This document shows positions 55,016 to 64,000 of a stretch of 64,000 nucleotides of DNA, piece after piece. The notes beneath the pieces are model-generated. The model had not been told where the DNA came from, ran no database searches, and saw nothing but the letters and a program-made list of their open reading frames with translations. Each line of letters starts with the position of its first letter. Within the stretch, counting starts at the first letter, position 1. The translations under genes and the position numbers were made by a program. This DNA comes from CAZYBG01 sp964645155 (GTDB lineage: Bacteria > Pseudomonadota > Alphaproteobacteria > Rhodobacterales > Rhodobacteraceae): NCBI GenBank assembly GCA_964645155.1, contig CAZYBG010000002.1, forward strand, positions 25,071 through 89,070. The letters are read 5' to 3'.

Positions 55016-55728
55016 TCCACCCGCCGGACATAGAAGTGGTGCCCCTCGCGCTTCGTCTCGAAGCGCTTCAGTTCGGCGATGAGGTCCGAGAGCTTGCGCT
55101 TGCCGTAGGTGCGGGCGTCGAAGTCCGGGCTTGCCGCAGTGATCGTCTGGCCGAGCTTGCCGAGCTCGTACCATTCGTCGTCCTGTGCGATCTTGTCCAT
55201 CGCCTTCAGGATCAGCGGGATCGCCTCCTTCGGGGCCTGCTTGGTGGTCGCGGCCGCCGGCTCGCCGCGCGCCGACGGGGCGGCTTCCTCGACGATGTTC
55301 TCGATCAGGATGAAACGGTTGCAGACGTTCCGCAGCGACTCGGGCGCTTTCGCCTCGCCGATGCCGATGACGTCGAGCCCCTGCTCGCGGATGCGGTTGG
55401 CAAGCGCGGTGAAGTCGCTGTCGGACGAGACCAGCACGAAGCCGTCGAAGCGCCCCGTGTGCAGGATGTCCATCGCGTCGATGACCAGGCCGATGTCGGA
55501 GGCGTTCTTGCCCACCGTGTTCGCCGTCTCCTGATGCGCGACGAGGCCAAGCTCCCGCACCTCCTTCGACCAGCGGTCGAGCCGGCCCGACGACCAGTCG
55601 CCATAGACCCGGCGCAGCGCCGGTTCGCCGAGCGAGGCGATTTCCTTGAGGATCGCGCCGGCGAACTTCGCCGGGATGTTGTCGGCGTCGATCAGGACGG
55701 CGTAGAGCGGGCGGTCACGGGTGGCCAT
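55012..55728 (-). CDS. NYN-domain protein with C-terminal OST-HTH (LOTUS)
   Basis: Protein of 238 residues with an N-terminal NYN/LabA-like PIN-fold RNase domain: catalytic acidic residues in YAVLIDADNIPAKF, KNASDIGLVIDAMD and FVLVSSDSDFTALANRI. Residues ~165-238 look like a LOTUS/OST-HTH RNA-binding domain (DEWYELGKLGQTITAASPDFDARTYGKRKLSDLIAEL). RNA cleavage or RNA binding is the likely work; target unknown. It is 16 bases upstream of nothing obvious and follows clpP. Confidence 0.88.
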   Translation of the reverse strand: MATRDRPLYAVLIDADNIPAKFAGAILKEIASLGEPALRRVYGDWSSGRLDRWSKEVRELGLVAHQETANTVGKNASDIGLVIDAMDILHTGRFDGFVLVSSDSDFTALANRIREQGLDVIGIGEAKAPESLRNVCNRFILIENIVEEAAPSARGEPAAATTKQAPKEAIPLILKAMDKIAQDDEWYELGKLGQTITAASPDFDARTYGKRKLSDLIAELKRFETKREGHHFYVRRVD

Positions 55729-55744
55729 CAGGGCTGGTACGCGG

Positions 55745-56338
55745 TCATTTCAGCTCGTCCATCGACGAGATGACCGCGCCGAGAAGCCCGTAGGCGCGCG
55801 CCTCTTCCGTGGTCAGCCAGAAATCGCGGGCGGTGTCCTTCGCGATCCGCTCGGGCGTCTGGCCCGTCGCCTCGGCGAACAGCTTGTGGAACCGCTCGCG
55901 CATGATCTCGATCTGGCGGGCCTGGATCACCATGTCGGATGCCGGGCCGCCGATGCCGCCCGAGGGCTCGTGCAGCAGGAAGCGGGTGTTCGGCAGGCAG
56001 TAGCGGTTCTCGCGCGCCGCGCCGACGAAGATCAGTGCGCCGGCGCTCGACACCCAGCCCGAGCCGATGGTGCGCACCATCGGTCGGATGAACTTGATCA
56101 TGTCGTGCACCATGTCGCCCGATTCGACATGGCCGCCGGGTGACGAGATGTAGACGTTGATCGGCTCGTCGCTGTCCTGCGCCAGCGCCAGAAGATGCGT
56201 CACTGCGCGGCTGGCGACCTTGTCGTTGATCTCACCGGTGATAAGGACACTGCGGGTCTGGAAGAACAGCTGCTCCATCCGGCCGCCGGGGCCATCTTCC
56301 TTCTTCTGGCCGGTGTCGTCGAGCAGCGTGGTGAGCAT
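55745..56338 (-). CDS. ClpP-family serine protease, non-canonical active-site loop
   Basis: ClpP-fold peptidase of 197 residues. The catalytic Ser is S98 in GWVSSAGALIF, His123 is in RFLLHEPSGG and the Asp is in TARDFWLTTEEA, so the triad is present. The residue after the nucleophile is Ala where classical ClpP has Met (ASMGA), and PGGHVESGDMVHDMI replaces the usual PGG-V-AG-AI-DTM. It is probably an accessory ClpP paralogue. No clpX gene is beside it. Confidence 0.85.
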   Translation of the reverse strand: MLTTLLDDTGQKKEDGPGGRMEQLFFQTRSVLITGEINDKVASRAVTHLLALAQDSDEPINVYISSPGGHVESGDMVHDMIKFIRPMVRTIGSGWVSSAGALIFVGAARENRYCLPNTRFLLHEPSGGIGGPASDMVIQARQIEIMRERFHKLFAEATGQTPERIAKDTARDFWLTTEEARAYGLLGAVISSMDELK

Positions 56339-56382
56339 GGCAACCTCCTATGCGGTCCGGGCGGAGAGTGGCCGAGGCGCGG

Positions 56383-57513
<1,131 letters not shown>

Positions 57514-57586
57514 GACTGTCCTTCCCTTCCTTATTGTCCCGCGGCCGCAGCACCGGCGGCGGGACCTTGATGCAGTGCGGCGCGCC

Positions 57587-57602
57587 GGGGCCATCCGGCC
57601 CC
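57587..57602 (-). terminator. Small hairpin between thuB and adhI
   Basis: GGGGCC-ATCC-GGCCCC, a 6-bp stem with a 4-base loop, lies in the 246-bp gap after the thuB stop. It could end the thuA-thuB transcript. The rest of the gap shows nothing I can support. Confidence 0.35.
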
Positions 57603-57759
57603 CGCGCGCTGTGATCCAGGAGACCTTTCGTCCCCGCGGTCGCGACGCCGCATCGTAAGGGCTGCGCCGGTGCGGGTGCAAGCCGTCCGGCTGAACGCTC
57701 GCACCGCCCTACATGGCCGGGCAACCGGGAAAAAGGTATGAGAGCCACCGGAATCCCCG

Positions 57760-58815
57760 TCAGACCGGGAGGCTCAGCCCGCCCTGCCCCGCCGACTCCT
57801 CGGCCCTGTCGAGAAGCCTCTGCAACGCCGCGCCGCGCGCGAAATCGGGCTCGGCCGGCCCCTCGCCCCGGATTGCCGCGATGAAGCGGCGGTAGATCGG
57901 CTGCGGCGGGTCGGCCGGGAGGTCGGCCCAGGTCGCGGTGCCGAGATCGGCGCCGAGACAGGCGCGCAACCGGCTGATGCCGCCCTCGAAGGCTACCTCA
58001 AGCCCACCCCGGTCGCCGTAGAGGCGCAGCCGCAGGTCGTTCAGGTGGCCCGATGCGAAGCGCGTCGCCGCAACGGTGCCGAGCGCGCCGTTCCCCAGCA
58101 CCACCTGCATCGTCGCGCTGTCGTTGGCATCCAGCGTGTATGCACCGATGCGCCCGCCGGGGGCCTTGTCGAAGGTTGCAAGCCGGCAGGACACCTCGGC
58201 CACGTCGAGACCGGCGACGAAGGTCGCGAAGTCGAGGATGTGGATGCCTACGTCCCCCAGAACGCCCTTCGATCCATGCGACGAGGACAGCCGCCAGAGC
58301 CACTGCGGCTCGGTCCGCCAGTCGCCCCAGGCGGGCTGGGTGAGCCAGCTTTGCAGGTAGCTCGCCTCGAAGTGCCGGACCTCTCCGATTGCGCCTTCCC
58401 GCACCATCCGCGCCGCAGTCTGCATCGCAGCGACGTTACGGTAAGTGAGGTTCACCATGTTCACGACGCCCGCCGCCCCGGCGGCCGCCGCCATCTCGGC
58501 GGCGTGAACCGCGTTGGTCGCCAGTGGCTTCTCGCAGAGCACATGCTTGCCCGCGCGCAGAAGCGGCATCGTCGTGGCATGGTGGGCGGCGTCGGGCGTG
58601 ACGTTGGTTACCGCGTCGAACCCGCCCCAGGCGAGCGCTGCGTCAAGGCTCTCGAAGCCCTGTGCGATGCCGTGGCGGTCGCAGAACTCGGCAAGTTGCG
58701 CGGGCCGGGTGTCGACGCCAGCCACGATCTCGACCCCCTCGATGGCGGAGAAACCCTCGGCGTGGTTGCGGGCCATGCCGCCGGTGCCGAGGATCATCAG
58801 GCGGACCGGCTCCAT
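57760..58815 (-). CDS. thuB: Gfo/Idh/MocA oxidoreductase, ThuB-like
   Basis: NAD(P)-dependent sugar oxidoreductase of 351 residues. The Rossmann part has MILGTGGMARNHA and the catalytic lysine in HVLCEKPLATN; the C-terminal beta-sheet domain includes GVLGDVGIHILDFATF. It overlaps ThuA by one base (TGATG). In Sinorhizobium meliloti thuA-thuB serve trehalose, maltitol and related disaccharides by making 3-keto sugars. The thuEFGK transporter genes are not here. Confidence 0.87.
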   Translation of the reverse strand: MEPVRLMILGTGGMARNHAEGFSAIEGVEIVAGVDTRPAQLAEFCDRHGIAQGFESLDAALAWGGFDAVTNVTPDAAHHATTMPLLRAGKHVLCEKPLATNAVHAAEMAAAAGAAGVVNMVNLTYRNVAAMQTAARMVREGAIGEVRHFEASYLQSWLTQPAWGDWRTEPQWLWRLSSSHGSKGVLGDVGIHILDFATFVAGLDVAEVSCRLATFDKAPGGRIGAYTLDANDSATMQVVLGNGALGTVAATRFASGHLNDLRLRLYGDRGGLEVAFEGGISRLRACLGADLGTATWADLPADPPQPIYRRFIAAIRGEGPAEPDFARGAALQRLLDRAEESAGQGGLSLPV

Positions 58816-59600
58816 CAACGCAACCCCGCCTCGCCGTCGTTGTGCAGGCGCGGACCCCGCTCCTCGATCGGTTCCAGCGCCTGCCCCACCGGCCGGTTCG
58901 GAGCGTCGCCAGGGTCGGCAATGCGCGGCGCGGGGTTGAAGGCCCAGCGCACGCCGTTGGCGATCACGCGCTGCACGTTGGCATCGTGGTAGGTGGGATA
59001 GGTCTCGTGGCCCGGGCGGAAGTAGAACACCCGTCCCGCGCCGCGCTTGTAGGTCACGCCGGATCGGAACACCTCTCCGCCCTGGAACCACGAGACGAAG
59101 ACCGTCTCCATCGGGTCGGGGATGCCGAAGGGCTCGCCGTACATCTCCTCGTGTTCGAGCTCGAAGTGATCGGGCAATCCTGACGCGATGGGGTGGCTGC
59201 GCGAGGTCACCCAGAGCCGCTCGCGTTCGCCCGCCTCGCGCCATGACAGGTTGCAGGGCGTGCCCATCAGCCGCTTGAACGGCTTGGCGAAGTGGGCCGA
59301 ATGGAGAAACACCGCCCCCATGCCGCCCCAGACCGCCTCGCAGACGCGCTCGACAACATGGTCCTGCACCTCGCCGTGCGCGGCGTGGCCCCACCAGATC
59401 AGCACGTCCGTTCCGGCAAGCCGCTCGGGCGTCAGCCCATGCTCGGGCTCCTGAAGCGTCGCAGTCGACGCAGCGATCCCGCCCGCTGCGTTCAGCGCGT
59501 CGGCGATGCAGGTGTGCATGCCCTTGGGATAGATGTCGGCGACGACCCTGTTCTTGCGCTCATGGACGTTCTCGCCCCAGACCGTCACCCGGATCGTCAT
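58815..59600 (-). CDS. thuA: ThuA-like trehalose-utilisation protein
   Basis: Class I glutamine-amidotransferase-like fold, 261 residues. The N-terminus [28 protein letters not shown] and the run [33 protein letters not shown] match rhizobial ThuA closely, as does [21 protein letters not shown]. It works with ThuB in disaccharide use through 3-ketotrehalose-type intermediates. It starts 114 bases after the Tdm-like gene, so read-through from there is possible. Confidence 0.9.
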   Translation of the reverse strand: MTIRVTVWGENVHERKNRVVADIYPKGMHTCIADALNAAGGIAASTATLQEPEHGLTPERLAGTDVLIWWGHAAHGEVQDHVVERVCEAVWGGMGAVFLHSAHFAKPFKRLMGTPCNLSWREAGERERLWVTSRSHPIASGLPDHFELEHEEMYGEPFGIPDPMETVFVSWFQGGEVFRSGVTYKRGAGRVFYFRPGHETYPTYHDANVQRVIANGVRWAFNPAPRIADPGDAPNRPVGQALEPIEERGPRLHNDGEAGLR

Positions 59601-59714
59601 GCCATTGCCCCCGCTGGAAACCGGGTGCGCCAGCGCCCCGGATTGCGCTAACGCCGCCCGTTCCGCAGGTGCACCGCAGAGGTGTCCAAGTCAAGCAGTG
59701 CCGCCGAGCACCCG

Positions 59715-62084
59715 TCAGTAGTTGCCCTTCACGCGTTCCTTGGTCGGGTCGAAGTGGGGGAAGGGCACGACACGCGCCCGCAACCGCTTCTGGTCGCCGT
59801 CGAGACGCCCCACCTCCAGATCACTGCCTTCCGCAGCATGGGTCACATCAACGCGGGCCAGCGCGATCACCTTGCCCAGAACCGGCGAGCGGACCGCCGA
59901 GGTCACGGTCCCGATCTGCGGCTTGCCGACATGGACGCAATCGCCCGGCGTGGGCACGATCCCGCCCTCGATCTCCAGCCCCACCAGCTTGCGTTGCGGG
60001 TTGGCCTTGCGTGCCTCCAGCGCGGCGCGACCGATGAAATCGTCGGTCTTGGACTTCAGCGGCACGGTGAAGCCGATCCCGGCTTCCATCGGGTCGGTCT
60101 GGTCGTCGAACTCCGAGCCGGCAAAGATCAGCCCGGCCTCGATCCGCAACATGTCGAGCGCCTTGAGGCCAAGCGGGATCATGCCTTGCGGCGCGCCCGC
60201 CGCCCAGACCGCGTCGAAGACCGCCGTTGCATCCTTGGGATGGCAGAACACCTCGTAGCCAAGCTCGCCGGAATAGCCCGTCCGGCTCACCACCACCGCC
60301 GGCCCGTCGAACCCGCCGATCCGCCCGATGGTCAGCCGGAACCAGCCCAGTTCCTCGACCGTGGGCTGGGCGGGAGGCGTCCAGATCACGTTCTTCAGGA
60401 TCTCGCGCGACAGCGGCCCCTGAACGGCGATGTTGCAGTGATGGTCGGTCGAGGTCCGCACCCAGGCGTTCAGCCCGTGCTCCTCGGCTTGCTTGCGCAG
60501 CCACAGCCCCGACTGGTCGTTGCCGCCGATCCAGCGGAAATTGGTCTCGCCCAGCCGGAACACGGTGCCGTCGTCGATCATGCCGCCGTGCGGATAGCAC
60601 ATCGCGGTGTAGACGATCCCGCCCACCGAGAGCTTGCGGATGTCGCGGGTCACGCAGAGCTGCAGCAGCGCCTCGGCGTCCGGGCCGGTGACCTCGTACT
60701 TGCGCAGGGGCGACAGGTCCATCACCACCGCCTTCTCGCGCGCTGCCCAGTATTCCTCGATCGCGCCGTGGTTCGTCATTTCGGCCGGCAGCCAGTAGCC
60801 GTTGTACTCGACGAAGTTCCGCGTATGGCGCGCGAAACACTCGTGAAAGCCGGTCTTCTTCGTCTGTTCCAAGTCAGCCCCCGGTGTCTTGCGCCAGCCG
60901 ATCGAGCGCGGGAAGTCCTCGCCCCTGTCATAGACCCGAAGCTGGATGTCGGTCGGATTCCAGCCGTTCGCGGGGTCGATGTCGCAGGGACAGGCAGTGG
61001 AGATGCACAGAAGGTCGGTCAGCGCGCGGACGAGCACGTAGTCGCCCGGACGCGACCAGGGGTCATCCATCGCGATGGCGTGGCTGGCATCCAGCAGTGT
61101 GTTGAAAAAGTAGTTGATTGCCGGCCAGCCCGCGCGGGGCCGGATGCCCCAGTTCACCAGTTGCGCGTTCATGTTGTCCGAGCAGTTGATGTGGCCCGGG
61201 TAGCCGAGGTCCTCGTAATAGCGCGCGGTGCAAGACAGCCCGAAGGTGTCGTGCCGGCCCACCGTGTCCTGCACGATCTCGATCAATGGTTCGTGGTCGA
61301 CGCTGAAGTACTTCGCGTGCAGCCCCGGCATCGGGTAGAGCGACCCCATCAGCGAGCGCGTGGTCGTCGGGTCGATTTCGCGCTCAAGCCCCTTGTCGAG
61401 CGCGCGCAGCGAGAAGGCCTGGAAGTCGGAGCACTCCCTGCCCTGCACGTCGAGGATCTGGATGAATTGCCCGGCCTTCACTTCATAGGCTATGGCCTGC
61501 CCGGGCTGGATGTTGTCGTCGCGCAGCGGGTCGGCCAGCGGGTCGGGCGGCGGCAGCAGCCCGCCCTTTAGCGGCACGGGGTTCGCACGACGGACATAGA
61601 GCACCACCTCGGTCGGTGCCCATTGCGCGTGCGGCTCCATCGGCTCGCCCGCGGCACAGACGATGAGAAGGCCGTCCTGCGTGGCGGTAAAGGTCTCGTA
61701 ATCCCCTGCGCGCGAGCCCTGGGCAAACAGCACCGTGCCATCTGCCCTGCCAAGATCGAAGCCCGACTTCTCCAGCGCCCGCACCACGCGCTTGCCCGAA
61801 GGCTCACGCAGGAGCGACGCCTTGAGGCCCGCGGGGTCGCGCCCGCCCGTCGCGCCGATCATCGCGGCATCCGACCGCCCGTCAGGGCCAAAGAACACCA
61901 CCTCGACCGGCTGGAGGCCCTCGCGGTCCTGAACCGTGATCTCGTCGCCCTTGCGGATCTCGACGGCCCGGCTGCCGCCGCCCGGCACAGGGTGCCGCTC
62001 GACACCCGGCGGCAGGACCGGCAGGCCGGGCGTGATGACACCCGCGCGCTCGGCCGGCTGCTCGAACAGGGGACGGGTGTTCAT
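59715..62084 (-). CDS. tdm: Tdm-like trimethylamine-N-oxide demethylase (DUF1989 + GcvT)
   Basis: Two-domain protein of 789 residues. Residues ~30-380 are DUF1989; residues ~400-789 are a GcvT-type tetrahydrofolate-binding domain (MDLSPLRKYEVTGPDAEAL, GYSGELGYEVF, LGLKALDMLRIEAG). A likely zinc site is D220, C285, C301 and C365; its spacing (65, 16, 64) equals what I recall for Methylocella Tdm. Tdm splits TMAO to dimethylamine and formaldehyde, the latter captured on THF. GGGAGGGGG precedes the ATG. It is divergent from a LysR gene. A related DUF1989-GcvT enzyme of other substrate is possible. Confidence 0.75.
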   Translation of the reverse strand: MNTRPLFEQPAERAGVITPGLPVLPPGVERHPVPGGGSRAVEIRKGDEITVQDREGLQPVEVVFFGPDGRSDAAMIGATGGRDPAGLKASLLREPSGKRVVRALEKSGFDLGRADGTVLFAQGSRAGDYETFTATQDGLLIVCAAGEPMEPHAQWAPTEVVLYVRRANPVPLKGGLLPPPDPLADPLRDDNIQPGQAIAYEVKAGQFIQILDVQGRECSDFQAFSLRALDKGLEREIDPTTTRSLMGSLYPMPGLHAKYFSVDHEPLIEIVQDTVGRHDTFGLSCTARYYEDLGYPGHINCSDNMNAQLVNWGIRPRAGWPAINYFFNTLLDASHAIAMDDPWSRPGDYVLVRALTDLLCISTACPCDIDPANGWNPTDIQLRVYDRGEDFPRSIGWRKTPGADLEQTKKTGFHECFARHTRNFVEYNGYWLPAEMTNHGAIEEYWAAREKAVVMDLSPLRKYEVTGPDAEALLQLCVTRDIRKLSVGGIVYTAMCYPHGGMIDDGTVFRLGETNFRWIGGNDQSGLWLRKQAEEHGLNAWVRTSTDHHCNIAVQGPLSREILKNVIWTPPAQPTVEELGWFRLTIGRIGGFDGPAVVVSRTGYSGELGYEVFCHPKDATAVFDAVWAAGAPQGMIPLGLKALDMLRIEAGLIFAGSEFDDQTDPMEAGIGFTVPLKSKTDDFIGRAALEARKANPQRKLVGLEIEGGIVPTPGDCVHVGKPQIGTVTSAVRSPVLGKVIALARVDVTHAAEGSDLEVGRLDGDQKRLRARVVPFPHFDPTKERVKGNY

Positions 62085-62334
62085 CGCGCCCCCTCCCGAC
62101 GCGCCGAGCCGGCCTTCGGGGCGGACCTCTCGCGGGAAACGGTCATCGCGCGCACCTCCCATGCTCAACGGTCCGGACTGATGCCCGTCCCCGTTCAGCT
62201 TGCCATATTGGCGCGGCCGCCCGTTTTCCAAGCGAAGAGTTTTCACCGCCGTTGCCTCGAATTTCTGATGCCAAATCCCCTTGCAGTTCCTAAGCTGGCG
62301 CGGCTTGTCCGGCGCGGCACAGGAGGGACGGCAC
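62085..62334. promoter_or_regulatory. tdm/LysR divergent control region
   Basis: 250-bp gap that should hold both promoters and the LysR operator. A small palindrome GCCATATTGGC at 62202-62212 and several AT-rich patches (62215-62275) stand out against the GC-rich background. No operator can be assigned with confidence. Confidence 0.35.
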
Positions 62335-63315
62335 ATGGCGAGGTCACCGACGGGACGGACACCGCTGCGGCGACGCAGCCTGCCGCCGCTCGACTACCTC
62401 ATCGCCTTCGAGGCTTCGGCGGAATGCACGAGCTTTGCAGGCGCTTCCAAGCGGCTCAACATCAGCGAAACCGCCATCAGCCGGAAGGTGCGGCTGCTGG
62501 AACAGCACTTCGGCCTCAGCTTCTTCCGGCGCGGCCACCGCTCGATCGAGCTCACACCCCAAGGACGCGAGTTCCTCGGCCGCATCCGGCCCGCGCTCGA
62601 CGCCATCCGCGACGCCGCCGACGACGCCCTGCGCACCAGCCAGAACCGCCCCGTGACATTGGCCGCCACCAACTCGGTCGCCTCGCTCTGGCTTACCCCC
62701 CGGCTCAACGCCTTCCGCAGGGCCAACCCGCATCTCAAGATCATGCTTGTCTCGTCCGACAACGACGAGGAATGCCTTGCCGATACCGTCGATCTTTCGA
62801 TCCTGCGCGGCGACGGCAAGTGGCCGGGCTATGCCGCGCACATGCTCTTCGGCGAGACCGTGTTTCCAGTCTGCGCCCCCGATTTCCTGCGTGACCACCC
62901 CGCCTCGACCGACCTGCGCAACCTCGCCGATGCCCCGCTCATCGAGGTGACGAGCCCGCACACCGAATGGATGACCTGGCGTGACTGGCTGGGCCAGAAC
63001 GGGCTGAGCCGCGTCGACCTCGAACAGACCACGATGTTCAACACCTACCCGCTCGCGATCCAGGCGGCGGTGGACGGTGTGGGCGTGGCGCTCGGCTGGG
63101 GACACCTTGTCGACCACCTTCTCGACGCAGGGCTGCTGATCCGGCCGCTGGGGGCCGCGCAGGTCCGCACCACCCATGGCTACCACCTCCTGATCCCCGA
63201 GGACCGGGTGCAATCGGCAGGCTGCCGCGAGGTGGCGGACTGGCTGCTGGGGCTGAGCGCCGCCCGCCGGCGCTACGGCACATCCGACACGACCGGGGCC
63301 GAACCCGCGCCGTGA
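62335..63315 (+). CDS. LysR-family regulator (GcvA-like)
   Basis: LysR regulator of 326 residues. The N-terminal winged helix is in LPPLDYLIAFEASAECTSFAGASKRLNISETAISRKVRLLEQHFGLSFFRRG. The substrate-binding domain starts near residue 105 (PVTLAATNSVASLWLTPRL) and looks like the GcvA group that senses amino-acid-like effectors. AGGAGG precedes the ATG. Placed between tdm and a sarcosine-oxidase-type gene, it probably controls one or both in response to a methylated amine or glycine derivative. Confidence 0.9.
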   Translation: MARSPTGRTPLRRRSLPPLDYLIAFEASAECTSFAGASKRLNISETAISRKVRLLEQHFGLSFFRRGHRSIELTPQGREFLGRIRPALDAIRDAADDALRTSQNRPVTLAATNSVASLWLTPRLNAFRRANPHLKIMLVSSDNDEECLADTVDLSILRGDGKWPGYAAHMLFGETVFPVCAPDFLRDHPASTDLRNLADAPLIEVTSPHTEWMTWRDWLGQNGLSRVDLEQTTMFNTYPLAIQAAVDGVGVALGWGHLVDHLLDAGLLIRPLGAAQVRTTHGYHLLIPEDRVQSAGCREVADWLLGLSAARRRYGTSDTTGAEPAP

Positions 63316-63418
63316 CGGGCCGGAATGTCGGAAACCGCAACCTCGCTGTCCGATCCGGCCTTCCCGACGCCCTGCCACTGCGACAGGGTGCGGATCAGTC
63401 GAACGGATGAGGGCCGCG

Positions 63419-64000
63419 ATGGGCTATTCGGGCTTCAGGGTGATCAGGGAGGCGCTGACCGGCCACAAGGGCTGGACCCGCGCCTGGCGCGACCCCGCGC
63501 CGCAAGCCTCCTATGACATCGTGATCGTCGGCGGCGGCGGGCATGGCCTCGCCACGGCCTACTACCTCGCCAAGGAGTTCCGGCAGGCGCGGATCGCCGT
63601 GCTCGAAAAGGGCTGGATCGGCGGCGGGAATGTCGGCCGCAATACCACCATCATCCGCTCGAACTACATGCTGCCGGGCAATGAGCCGTTCTACGAATTC
63701 TCGATGAAGCTCTGGGAGGGGCTCGAGCAGGACTTCAACTTCAACGCGATGGTCAGCCAGCGCGGCGTGCTGAACCTCTGCCACACCGACGCCCAGCGCG
63801 ATGCCTACCGCCGCCGCGGCAACGCGATGCGCCTGAACGGGGTGGATGCCGAACTCCTCGACACCGAGGGCGTGCGCAAGCTCGCGCCCTTCCTCAACTT
63901 CGAAAGCGCCCGCTTCCCGATCAAGGGCGGCCTGCTGCAACCCCGCGGAGGGACCGTGCGCCACGATGCCGTTGCCTGGGGCTATGCCCGCGGCGCCGAC
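63419..64000 (+). CDS. Sarcosine oxidase beta-like subunit (SoxB/MgdA type), partial
   Basis: First 194 residues of an FAD-dependent oxidoreductase, cut by the window end. The N-terminus FRVIREALTGHKGWTRAW is that of heterotetrameric sarcosine oxidase beta, followed by the FAD motif IVIVGGGGHGLATAYYLA, VLEKGWIGGGN and GRNTTIIRSNY. N-methylglutamate dehydrogenase subunits share this architecture, so sarcosine or N-methylglutamate could be the substrate. An ATG at 63407 is an alternative start. The delta, alpha and gamma partners should lie beyond 64000. Confidence 0.88.
   Translation, partial: MGYSGFRVIREALTGHKGWTRAWRDPAPQASYDIVIVGGGGHGLATAYYLAKEFRQARIAVLEKGWIGGGNVGRNTTIIRSNYMLPGNEPFYEFSMKLWEGLEQDFNFNAMVSQRGVLNLCHTDAQRDAYRRRGNAMRLNGVDAELLDTEGVRKLAPFLNFESARFPIKGGLLQPRGGTVRHDAVAWGYARGAD

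Overview
The window is 64 kb of very GC-rich DNA (about 70 % by eye), densely packed with genes on both strands, with short intergenic gaps and many ATGA or TGATG start/stop overlaps. Gene content points to an alphaproteobacterium of the Rhodobacterales: a petP-petR regulator pair, a dxs-ispA-xseB cluster, a Hint-domain protein, HspQ, MbfA, a glutathione-dependent formaldehyde pathway and a Tdm-like/sarcosine-oxidase region are all familiar there. I saw no insertion sequence, prophage, CRISPR array, tRNA or rRNA. It reads as ordinary chromosome.

Layout. 1-4.7 kb: an Ada-like repair regulator (cut by the window start) divergent from nth and an adenosine kinase, then a minus-strand operon SDR - cupin - P1 peptidase. 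4.8-15.6 kb: a VKOR-like membrane protein, a peptide-type ABC binding protein and a cupin; then a minus-strand run (L,D-transpeptidase, small alarmone hydrolase, creatinase, Hint protein); then two ABC permeases, a fused double ATPase and an aldehyde dehydrogenase as one overlapping operon. 15.6-23.9 kb: free-methionine-sulfoxide reductase, thiolase, a STAS/HATPase pair, gamma-glutamyltransferase, tandem Usp, a cation efflux protein, an SH3 protein and a 2-hydroxyacid dehydrogenase. 23.9-28.7 kb: a surface block of an RTX protein with an apparent beta-propeller, an RgpF-type protein and a sulfotransferase. 28.7-37 kb: HspQ, an AEC transporter, a lytic-transglycosylase lipoprotein, the HDAC-like/xseB/ispA/dxs operon, petPR and ilvE. 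37-47 kb: small membrane and lipoproteins, hemF, LysE, cobT-cobS-cobC, hemE, hemC, a SET protein and zapE. 47-57.6 kb: MFS, ornithine cyclodeaminase, DMT, DUF188, FghA, a second AEC, nitroreductase-MbfA under a probable Irr box, TetR, NYN, ClpP and AdhI. 57.7-64 kb: thuB-thuA, a Tdm-like TMAO demethylase, LysR, and the start of a sarcosine-oxidase-type beta subunit.

How the genes fit together. Several are parts of methylated-nitrogen and one-carbon metabolism. Creatinase makes sarcosine and urea; the Tdm-like protein would release formaldehyde from TMAO; the SoxB/MgdA-like subunit would oxidise an N-methyl amino acid; AdhI and FghA remove formaldehyde through glutathione. Tetrapyrrole genes (hemF, hemE, hemC, cobT, cobS, cobC) lie within 6 kb of one another, and iron export (MbfA) carries its own operator-like palindrome. 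The aldehyde dehydrogenase is the last gene of the ABC transporter operon, so it probably acts on a product of the imported compound. The least explained items are the RTX-propeller/glycan block, a pair of five-cysteine paralogous lipoproteins, the structured 420-bp gap before the gamma-glutamyltransferase gene, and four convergent gene pairs whose TAG stop codons share one CTAG.
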